From Blastobasis lacticolella (taxonomy: Eukaryota > Arthropoda > Insecta > Lepidoptera > Blastobasidae): 64,000 bases of DNA. This document shows positions 55,480-64,000 of the stretch, piece after piece. The number at the start of each line of letters is the position of its first letter. The first letter of the stretch is position 1. The translations under genes and the position numbers were made by a program. The notes under the pieces were generated by a model. That model was not told the origin of the DNA. It did no database searches and saw only the letters and a program-made list of their open reading frames with translations. Where the stretch lies: NCBI GenBank assembly GCA_905147135.1, contig LR990042.1, positions 9,353,545-9,417,544 of the forward strand, given 5' to 3'.

Positions 55480-58442
55480 CTAAAATGTACATAAAATGAA
55501 TTAATAGATTTTTCACGTCCGAGCTCAAATGATTATGAATACCAAAAGGCAATATAATTCAGCTGACCGACTGCAATATATAAAGGCATACGGACGTACG
55601 GAATTCTATAGAATTTACTTTAATTAGAAGTCTACAAACCTGCTTAGAACAGCGAAGAAGTTTCCAGAAAATGGCGACATCTTAGTACTCCGCCATAACC
55701 TATTAGCTTTCATATTTGATGGACTTAGTTTCTGATCATCTTTATATAGCCCAAGAGTAGTATAAATATAATCTAAAGTATGTGAGTGCGAGAAATATAC
55801 AGATATTTTATTTCCTTCGCCACTTTTTGCTTGTTGAAACTTCTTCAGCAAATCCACAAGCGGAAAGCTTCCAAACTTGATTGAGTTCTTGTTACCATAC
55901 CCGCTTCTATAGTAATGCTTAAGATCACCATAATACTCTAGCACTTTCATATCGTCTGTCGTTAACATGGCGCACCATGGACTTGGACCTTTCATCTTAG
56001 ATGAAGAATATCGACACAGATCGTAAATAGTATCAATATTCGTATCGATTAATTCAAATGCGAGTCCAGTTCGCCTTTGTATTCTGTCTTTCATCTGTAA
56101 CAGATATTATAACAAAATAACACACTACCTTTACTGATCTAGTATTTGTTATATCACTTGTGTACACTTTTTCTCAGGTCCGTGCTTGAAACCATGAGGT
56201 CGTGTTCATGAAGGCCGTACAATCTACAGGAACTTTTAGGTAATAGTCCACCCTAGATTAATGATATGGCCAAATGTTGACATATCATCAAACGTTGACG
56301 TTTAAATGATAGGATCAGTTTTGGCTGGCCATTTTATGAAATACAACCATTTCATGAAATGGTCGGCTACATTATCATTATCATAATCATCATCATCATC
56401 ATCATGATCTTGGCATTATGTCTCGGTTGTGCCTCCGCACGGCACGCGAGGGCCCAGGGTTTACCTCATCCGTCCGCCTACATCATGAAGTGATCAATTC
56501 TAGGGACTGGCCACGACATGCACCTATATTAGTTGAACACTAAGCGATATATTTACGGTGTTGTTGAATGCAGTCAGGTTCTCCTGTTAACAGGACCACG
56601 GAGGTCAGATGGCAGTCGCTCCACTGTAATTACCTTATCTGCCAAATCGAGGTCGAGGCGGACAGTACGGATTATAAATGGAAAACAAATTCAAAGTAGA
56701 TATATTATGTAATACATATTGGATAAATTAAATTTTATACTTACAACAATAAAATCAGTGCTTTCTCGATATTTGTCGGCCAATGAATTTTCGAACACTT
56801 CTTGGAGTAACTTTTTGCACTTGAAAAATGGCTGCAATTAATGGTTGCAATTAATAGGATATACGCCAATGCATCAGTTGGATGTACACTTTGTAAATAC
56901 TTACTGGTAAAGGCTTAAATTCTTCATATGGTTTCTGCTTTAGATTAGAATTACCAAGACCCCTGATAAAGAACTGTGCGCTGTCTACAGTTGCTTTTTC
57001 TGTTTCTGGCCCAAAAATATAATTTCCTTCTTCTAATTTATTAATTATGCCTGGAAAGGTCTGTTTAATCCTGTTCGCAATTCCTTTTATATCTTGTTGT
57101 CCTTCGGCTGTTATTTCACCGGTGCGTTTTATCAAATCATTATCAATCGCCCACGCCATAATATTGTCCACATCTTGGGAACAAAGGGAGCTGTTTCCAT
57201 TCATATGACTATTGACAATGTAATCCTTTATTCCCACGTTTAACTCGTTCTCGGTTTTATCCAGATACTTAGAGCCATGTCTGACTATGCCCCAGATGCT
57301 GACCGGTTCACAACCTAATGAATAAACAAAATACAATACAGAAGGTGAAATTGAAATTATCAGATATCTCGTCAGAGATTGCCTGTTCCTACAACGTCTA
57401 TGGACACATATCACTTATAGGCACACAAACGGGGAACAAAATACGTACCGCTAAAGAATGGAACACATTACCTGCGATTGTGTTATGTGATCATACAATC
57501 TGGACCCCTTCAAGGCTAAAATGAATAGGCTTTTCCTAGAAGGTATGCTTAATCTTCGATTGCATCGTCAATTAGCACCAGGTGAGATGGCGGTAAAATG
57601 TTTGGCTAATTTTTTATAAATGAAAAAATAACCCTGACTAGGAATTCACTCCTGACCAAAATCCAAGTAATAGCTTAAGTCAAACAGAATGTGAATATAG
57701 ATATTGGGTTGACTAATTGATATTTTTTTATTCAATGTGGTTAAGCTATTATAATATAATTATAATATTTGCTAAGATTTCTCGTAGCAGTGGTAACCAG
57801 AGGTAAAACTATGCAAACTATGCAAACTTTACTACACAATTACCTACACACTACCTAGTATATATGTAACCGAATTTTATTTCGTAAACAATAGTTATAT
57901 AAGAGCCAAATACCTAATTTACCTACAAATTGTTTTTATTAATTAGTAGTCTGTTTCTATTCTGCCACAATACAGCCAGCATAGGAGCACAGCAAGTTTT
58001 TAGCAAGACAAAATTGATATTCACCTAATTGGTTCATAATCTTACTTACATTATATGTAAACAAAAGCTTTATATTTTCAATGGATGTTCGCTAAAACTT
58101 AAAGATTTAGCGATTTAGTTTTAATCCACCCAAAGGATTAAAACTACTGAACTAATTTTGATGAAACTTCATTAAGGTTGAAGCTTAATATACCAGAATA
58201 GCTTATTATATGTACACCGATTTAAAATTACAAGTAGGTAGTAAGAAGCTAATCAAATGTAAACAAGGTAACTTACCTTTAACTTTAATAACAGAATCTC
58301 TGATATCTCCTCGAACGTTATTGTATGAAGTTTTACTAGAGAAATATACGTAAGGGCACCCAGAGTTCCAATAGCAAAAAATTGCTGCTGCACTATTTAT
58401 ACATAGTAAGAATAATGGTAGAAAAATCATTTTTAACAACAA
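55287..58442 (-). CDS. Multiple inositol polyphosphate phosphatase (MINPP1-like), 5 exons, 436 aa
   Basis: Secreted or luminal histidine acid phosphatase that in its family removes phosphates from inositol polyphosphates such as InsP6. Exons: 58277-58442, 56905-57314, 56745-56831, 55640-56094 and 55287-55479, all GT-AG and in phase, total 1311 bp. A hydrophobic signal peptide spans residues 1-20 or so. The catalytic histidine motif is IVRHGSKYLD (His68), with Lys in place of the usual Arg of RHGxR. MINPP1 landmarks SPWC, VLEYYGDLKHYYRSGYGN and FGSFPLVDLL are clear. The second catalytic motif, HAE in MINPP1, reads HSH (324-326). There is no C-terminal SDEL/KDEL; it ends DDTITCS, so secretion is more likely than ER retention. 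It is slightly shorter than human MINPP1 (487 aa). Catalytic competence is uncertain because of the donor change. Confidence 0.9.
55640..56094 (-). CDS. MINPP1-like exon 4 (SPWC and HSH motifs)
   Basis: Acceptor TTACAG, donor AGCAG before GTTTGT. Encodes MKDRIQRRTGLAF..., SPWCAMLTTDDMKVLEYYGD, and FSHSHTLDYI, where MINPP1 has HAET. Confidence 0.9.
56404..56475 (-). mobile_element. SINE family 1 3' fragment, MINPP1-like intron 3
   Basis: Inverted end ATGATCTTGGCATTATGTCT and CGAGGGCCCAGGGTTTACC. Confidence 0.55.
56522..56665 (+). mobile_element. SINE family 1 fragment, MINPP1-like intron 3
   Basis: TATTAGTTGAACACTAAGCG, ACGGAGGTCAGATGGCAGTC and CTGTAATTACCTTATCTGCC; opposite in direction to the fragment 46 bp away. 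Confidence 0.75.
56745..56831 (-). CDS. MINPP1-like exon 3 (29 codons)
   Basis: Short exon with acceptor AATTGCAG and donor GTAAGT. Encodes PFFKCKKLLQEVFENSLADK then YRESTDFIV, in phase 0 on both sides. Confidence 0.85.
56905..57314 (-). CDS. MINPP1-like exon 2 (RHG motif)
   Basis: Acceptor TTCATTAG, donor GTAAGT, 410 bp. Encodes GCEPVSIWGIVRHGSKYLDK and the following helical region, ending EEFKPLP. Confidence 0.9.
57430..57605 (+). mobile_element. CR1-like LINE C-terminal end, MINPP1-like intron 1
   Basis: Frame RTAKEWNTLPAIVL and a 3' end GCATCGTCAATTAGCACCAG then GTGAGATGGCGG. Confidence 0.6.
58277..58442 (-). CDS. MINPP1-like exon 1 (signal peptide)
   Basis: Starts MLLKMIFLPLFLLCINSAAA, a clear signal peptide; an in-frame Met at codon 5 is an alternative start. 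Ends VIKVK plus G before GTAAGT (phase 1). Confidence 0.85.
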
Positions 58443-58639
58443 CGAAAACCACTTTGAAACATAATAAATAAAAACTTATTCTGTATCTGCGTCTGATTAA
58501 ATCGAAGACAACACAAAGACTAAATAAATATTGGTAACGTGTTTTACTTTTTTGCAATACCAATAAAACAACGTCTGTTATACTTTTTAGGGTTCTGTAG
58601 TCAAATAAGGTACTCTTATAATTCATAATGTGTTTATTT

Positions 58640-59060
58640 ACAAACACAGGTTGGTGTGCGCTTTTCTGGACAACACCCTCGTCACCAGCAGCGCTTTCTC
58701 GAAAGGCACCTCCTTGTTGATCACATACTGCGGTCGCATCGCAGCTGTTGCTCGTGGTAGTATTTTGGTTGTTTCTCCAGCATCCGCCCCTTGATCTTCG
58801 CTGCCGTCCACAGTATATCTTTGAACGACAAACGGCCTAACCTCTCAGTGAGAATATTGTAACATATGTGTAGAAGTTGCACCCTCGTCGCATGAACCGC
58901 GTCAAAACGTGTACGCTACGTCAGCGAATTTTGAGCGGCGGTTTGGTCACTCCTTATGAGTTCGTTGACATCGCGTATGTAATATAACGTTATTGGATAG
59001 TTTCGCAAAGTTAGACTGTCTGCGGTTTAACCTCATATTAATCTCGCAGCCAAAGTTGTA
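58640..59060. other. GC-richer block of unknown origin
   Basis: Base composition and CpG content differ from its AT-rich surroundings. No intact ORF and no motif recognised; probably a decayed mobile element. Confidence 0.35.
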
Positions 59061-59300
59061 AAAGACATCTAGGTACATAGAAATCTACCTTAAACGGGTA
59101 AGAACTCGTATACCCCCTCGTAATTCTTTTTCACGTCGTTATTTAGGTTATTTCAAAACATACAAGTGTATCAGACAATTCTTTGAGTTAGGTAGTTATC
59201 CGATTCCTATCTATTCGGCTTTACAATTGCACTCCTTATGCATTTTTGTAAAATGCAAAATTACATAGAAAAGTTCAAGTATGAAATTATTTTAGGCATA

Positions 59301-59963
59301 TTCTGTCCAGACTGACTTGTATATTAGTAAACAAATATGGCGTAACAAGCGACTAAAGACAATTTATGGGGTTGGGGTTTCCAAAATAGATTTTCGAATG
59401 TCAATGTTTTTAATCTGAGGCAGTAAGTGATATATACCGAATTTATATGGACCAGTGGCTCCTTTTTTATTTCGCTGTTACACTGAACAATTGTATTGTT
59501 CTTTGTTCAAAATAATTAACCAAACAATACCTTTTATGACAACTACTTATCTCTAAACTCAGTCTGATCTGAGTTACAACTAAAAAAATAAATGTGGAGA
59601 TAAAAAGTTCTTACGTTTTAAACTTCAAATTCTAAAACCTATAACTCAGTTTAGACTGAGTTTAGAGGTATAACCGTCATAATATACTTGTTTGGTAAAT
59701 CATTTTGAACTAAATAAAATAGTTTCAGTCAATGTAACAGCGCAATAAAAAAGCATCAATATCAGGCATTGGCAAATGCCTAAAAAAATATAAATATAAA
59801 TATATTTTTAGTGAAATTATGAATTTAGATGGATAATTTGCAGCAGTTTTCGTCGGAATTCACATTCTACGCGTTTCTTATATAGTATGTACGTAGCGTC
59901 ATTGATAGATTTTGTTAAGAGTATTGTTTGTTTATCAAATAAGATAAGTCAGTCTGGACAGGA
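59301..59963. mobile_element. Tc1/mariner-like MITE (663 bp) with inner palindrome
   Basis: Ends TTCTGTCCAGACTGACTT and inverted TCCTGTCCAGACTGACTT (17 of 18), each next to TA, as in TA-target elements. Inside, arms at 59463-59579 and 59640-59752 form a long imperfect palindrome around AACTCAGTCTGATCTGAGTT. No transposase. Confidence 0.75.
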
Positions 59964-60309
59964 TATAGGTATGCATAATAATACAGGCAACGAAATACAA
60001 AACCGCGTACTGACACGCCAAGGTCCAATAATATATGGTCTATAATTATGTAAAACCATTTGATCTTATTTTAGTTCTAGAGTTCTAGAGAATTCGGATC
60101 TAAAGAGCCGATGAAAAAAAGAAACGGTTATGTATGTTCATTTCTTATGAACTTAGAATGAGTTTATGAAGAAATTACTTAGGATCATTCTAATGCATTA
60201 TACAAACCGTTTATTCAGTAGAAAACTTCAATCTAATCCTGTTGAAATTGAAGCCGCACGACTGGGGAAGTACCTACTTATATAGCCTAATGAGGGGGTA
60301 AAGTGTGCT

Positions 60310-60450
60310 ACACACTACACCTTCACCTTATGGAATACCGCAGCCAAACAAGACTATTTTAAATAGCATTGTGTTCCTGCCGGTGAGTAAGGTCTCCACT
60401 ATTCCACGGGGAGGAGATTTAGGGAACTTTGGTTTTGGCTGTGAGGATCA
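60310..60450 (+). mobile_element. LINE 3' UTR fragment
   Basis: TATGGAATACCGCAGCCAAA and CCTGCCGGTGAGTAAGGTCT, as at 51515. Confidence 0.6.
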
Positions 60451-60459
60451 TTTAGACAA

Positions 60460-62570
60460 CGAATAAATCCTGTGCCTCTTTGACCCTCGATCCTACTAGC
60501 AACTTGTAGGCAACTTGTAGGTCTAGATGATTCTAACTTATTCTATGACAGACGAAATTAGTCTCGTCCAAAAAAATTGAACTAAAAGTATCTAAATTAT
60601 TTAGACGAAGAAATTAATATAGCAAGAGTCAACCGCGGAAGAAAACAAAGTAGCAGGAAACTACATGAAACGTAGTGATTACCTACTCTCTCACTAGATG
60701 CGCTATTCTCGAATGTCGCAGTGTATTTTTGATCTCAGAAAATGAATGGTATCCCGCGGAATAGTGGAATGTTCGCAGACTTACGAACTGTGCTCGGGAG
60801 AAAACCGCGAGGCATGGCCATTATAAAATAAATTGGTTCTTGGAAAACTTTCTGAAGCAAGGCAAACTGAAATAACTTTATCCAATGTAAAATGTTTACA
60901 CAATAATGGTCCCAATAAGAAATTTTAACGCCTTTCAAAGACCTTCGAAAGGGACTACGTGCCGTAGGGAGCCAAGTTAATTTACTTTTAGCGGATAATG
61001 TGAAATTACTTCTGTCTGCCGTATGCACGATACTTCCATATAATTTTAACTGGCTAAGAATGCTTTGTCAAGAAGCACTGATTAGAAAGTGTTAACTGTC
61101 GCCCATAAAATCTACGATTGGAACCGCAGATGCGTTGTCACTGTAATGTAATTCCTTATGCATAGGGGCGGATCATGGATTTGGTTGAGGGAGGCGCAAA
61201 AGTCAAAATTATAGGTATCTTCTAATTATAGGTACTGTCTACTCAATGACTGAGCGCCCAGAGTAAAAAACAAATTTACCCTCTTTAGTCGGGTGACCAT
61301 AAGTATATGAGCGACTGCAAGAGCTTGGTGAAAGGTAAGAAAAATAATTGAAACCTATGAATGAGCGAGCAAAGTGAGCTTGATATTTTTAATATTTTGG
61401 GTCTTAAAAGCTGGGATGAGCAATAAATAAATGAGCGAGCGGTGCGACCTCGGAATTTGTGCCATTTTGACTTAGGTGCTGTGATGATGTGTGATGCTGA
61501 TCGTAATAAAAGAAATTAAAATGATTGAATGAGCAATAGGAGCGCGGCAATCGGGTGACTGTTAAAATGGATTTTTGAGAATTTGATGTTTTGAAATATT
61601 GATGAATAGTATGACAAAACTGAAGGCAATAAATGAGCGAGCGACGCGAGCTTCGAAGTTTTGGCCTTTTGGCTCAAAACACAGTAGGCAATTGTGAGGC
61701 AGAGTCAACCTACTTATGCAAATAATTGAGCTTCCTTATCCTTCACACCGGAATACAACAATGCCAACTACTACTTGGTGGCAAAAATAGATAAGGCGGT
61801 GGTTCAGGCGGACTCCTTAGGTTTGACTGCATCCTACAACCTAATAAAATCATCTAACCTAAGCTATCTATTGAAATCGTGACAGTCGCAAACTAACAAT
61901 AAAATAAAACCCACAATTGGCACAAATATTTTATTTTTTCGACTATCATCTTTTGTGACCTCCATCAATAGGGCTCTTAGATATAATGTCTAATAACTTT
62001 TATAATTACCTAATAATTTTATAACACAGATGTAATACAAAAATTATTTCGTTACAAACTCAAATAAATAATAATAATATTATTTTACGCTAAGAGCATT
62101 TTCGCCCCCGATTAAAGTGTAGATTATGCATATTTTAGATTAATTAAATACCCATAAAATCATCATCAATATGTACAACAATATACACTTAAAATGTAAA
62201 ATCCATAATCATAATTTGTATTTTTACATCTATAAACTCTAATAAAATTGGCGTCACTTTTTCAATAAATCTGTTAATGTCTAAGTAATTTAGTATTTAT
62301 ATGAGAATAGAAATGAAACAGTTTACTCATGATTTTTATTTATGTCTCGATATAATAATATTGTACCTACACATGTTCTAAGTTCTCTTTGTTATTATTA
62401 CAATGGTATCTTTTCTTCAATTGCTATATCGTTTATACAATACATGTAATATTTATAGAGAAGGGATTGATCATTTCAATAATGGTCTCTTAGACTACTT
62501 TCAAAACACAATAATAAGTATTTCCAGATGTATTTGCAGACAGTACTGCCACATTTATCTATAGGTAGTA
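60460..62570. other. Intergenic, no gene recognised
   Basis: Contains several ATGAGCGAGC-type repeats (61360-61650: AATGAGCGAGCAAAGTGAGC, AAATGAGCGAGCGGTGCGAC, AAATGAGCGAGCGACGCGAG), which look like a degenerate dispersed tandem motif. The part after 61.9 kb is very AT-rich. Confidence 0.4.
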
Positions 62571-62578
62571 TTTAGTGA

Positions 62579-62752
62579 TCATGATACAGGTACCTCCTCA
62601 ATTATTTGAATCACTGGACGTTGTAGATATGGTACAAAAACGAAGGTATGACATAGCCACAAAAGATAGAAGGTAGCTATTATGAAGGCTACCACAATGC
62701 TTGGGAAGAAACCACCGCAGCAACGTGCAGGTGTGAATTCAATGGAGTTTGA
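62579..62752 (-). CDS. Possible terminal exon of a small membrane protein
   Basis: Open frame without an ATG, 57 codons and a TGA. It begins after CCCTAG (possible acceptor). It encodes SNSIEFTPARCCGGFFPSIV followed by a strongly hydrophobic stretch (VAFIIATFYLLWL, then FVFVPYL) and a short tail ending EEVPVS. One transmembrane helix is predicted by eye. The AT-rich block at 61.9-62.57 kb would be its 3' UTR. I do not recognise the family, the polypyrimidine tract is poor, and no upstream exon was found. Confidence 0.3.
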   Translation of the reverse strand, partial: SNSIEFTPARCCGGFFPSIVVAFIIATFYLLWLCHTFVFVPYLQRPVIQIIEEVPVS

Positions 62753-63329
62753 CTAGGGTTGTCTTCCCATCTTGCATACTTAAGTAATAAAAACGGCTTT
62801 TATTCATAATTATGATACGATGGATGCGGGCGTCAGAGATTATAATGTATTTAATATTGGTATAATGTAAACCAAAATGAAGTACTTAACTAAATGATCA
62901 TCACCTATTCGACAGCGATTGGAACCTAACAGAACTAACAATTTAATTAAATACTTATAGTTCATACCTATGACTAATGAGCCCAGATTGTCGCTTGATG
63001 ATCATTTGCTTTTGAATTTGGTGAACTACAAGAGTTCGTAGTATCAATGATTTATTTTGATGGTGACTGGCCTTTTATTTATTCATTTATTCTCATAAGA
63101 ATAATGTCCGCAAGGCGATAACATGTATATTTTTAAATAATCAAGTAATAGCGTAGTTTATAGAGTTGATGTACTTATGTTTGTTGGTTGTATGTAAAAG
63201 TATTCGTATGAAAAGGTTTCGTTAACCTAAATCGCGTGGTGTTGATGTCACAGTAGGTATCTATACAACGTAGATTAGTATACTAACCCCTTCCAGGAAC
63301 ATATCGAAAAGGCATAAGCCAACAGGGAT

Positions 63330-64000
63330 GATATTCAGTATTGTTGAGAGGCCATGGTTAGGCGTTTGAACGAAGCTCTCAAGGCAGTCTCCGATTGGGG
63401 CGAATTTAGAAGGAGGGCTAATTTACAGGCATTCAACGCTACCAAAACTTAGGCGTGTTTGTTTTCCGCCAAACAGAGTTCATTCCATGTAACTCCGACT
63501 TTCCGGAATGTAAATGTGGAAAATACCAACAATCCTTGGTGTTGAGCTATCAAACAATCTCAACTTTGGACAGTACATCGATTCTAAAGCAAAGAATGCA
63601 GCCAAATATCTTCGTATGCTCTCGAAGATCAGGCGGTACATCAAATCAAAGCGGTTGCTTTAGTTATATGAAGCACGAGTCCGATCCTGCATAGAGTAGG
63701 TACTGCTGCCACCTGTATGATGGATCAGCATACCAACTCCACGCTTTGAATTCGGTGGAAAAACGTGCGAAGAAAATAACTTGTGACCCGCAATCAATTG
63801 AAAGCTAAGCTGCAGAGCATCGAGCATCGACGTACTGCGTATTTGTCGGTCTTCTAAAGGTTGTAGTTGCACGAGCGCATTCCGCCGACCCCTTTCCGCC
63901 ATCGGGAACCGCGATTCGGGCCAACGCTTCATCCTTATGTCATGGATCTTCCAGCTATCTGCACGTGCTGCTTTGGTTCAACCTTTAATGCGTACGGCTA
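63330..64000 (+). pseudogene. CR1/Jockey-like LINE RT remnant, cut by window end
   Basis: Reads NATKT, SSFHVTPTFRNVNV, FGQYIDSKAKNAAK-like and VEKRAKKIICDPQ-like blocks across shifted frames with stops. Same family as 30765-31170. Continues beyond the window. Confidence 0.65.

Noticed and set aside
56370..56405. CRISPR-like or regulatory repeat (CATCAT run)
   Set aside because: Simple trinucleotide repeat with no spacers; common at LINE and SINE ends in this window.

Overview
This is an insect (almost certainly lepidopteran) nuclear genome segment. It is AT-rich and intron-rich, and densely seeded with transposable-element debris: tRNA-headed SINEs, RTE-, Jockey- and CR1-like LINE fragments, hAT elements with 8-bp duplications, a Tc1/mariner-like MITE and other palindromic MITEs. 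Three protein-coding genes can be assembled exon by exon with GT-AG junctions and compatible phases. Nothing bacterial, no CRISPR array and no operon is present.

Layout. 1-25 kb: no protein gene could be supported. This stretch holds three GC-rich, CpG-rich islands (1.8-1.95, 3.9-4.0 and 5.1-5.2 kb), a fourth promoter-like island at 13.77-13.91 kb that ends in a splice donor, and many repeats: hAT elements at 10.9-11.9 and 20.56-21.43 kb, a dead RTE LINE at 15.7-17.6 kb, and a GGGCCC-ended element at 22.2-22.6 kb. 25.2-34.5 kb (+): Rab3, five coding exons giving 218 aa, complete, with repeat-filled introns and an AT-rich 3' UTR running to about 36.1 kb. 36-41.6 kb: intergenic, including a perfect 30-bp hairpin. 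41.6-52.8 kb (-): a secreted pancreatic-lipase-family gene of at least seven exons whose catalytic serine position is Gly (GHGLG), so a probable pseudoenzyme. 55.3-58.4 kb (-): a complete five-exon multiple inositol polyphosphate phosphatase (MINPP1-like) gene, 436 aa, with an altered proton-donor motif (HSH instead of HAE). 58.5-64 kb: intergenic and repetitive, with a Tc1/mariner-like MITE, a possible terminal exon of a small membrane protein (62.6-62.75 kb, -) and a LINE remnant cut by the window edge.

The three genes are not functionally linked: Rab3 is a synaptic-vesicle GTPase, the lipase-like protein is probably secreted, and the MINPP1-like phosphatase carries a signal peptide. The most interesting points are two secreted enzymes of known families that have changed catalytic residues, six consensus CRE sites (TGACGTCA) around CpG islands and Rab3, and several near-perfect snapback hairpins. 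I did not find a clearly new biological system. All repeat family names come from reading translated remnants, not from database searches.
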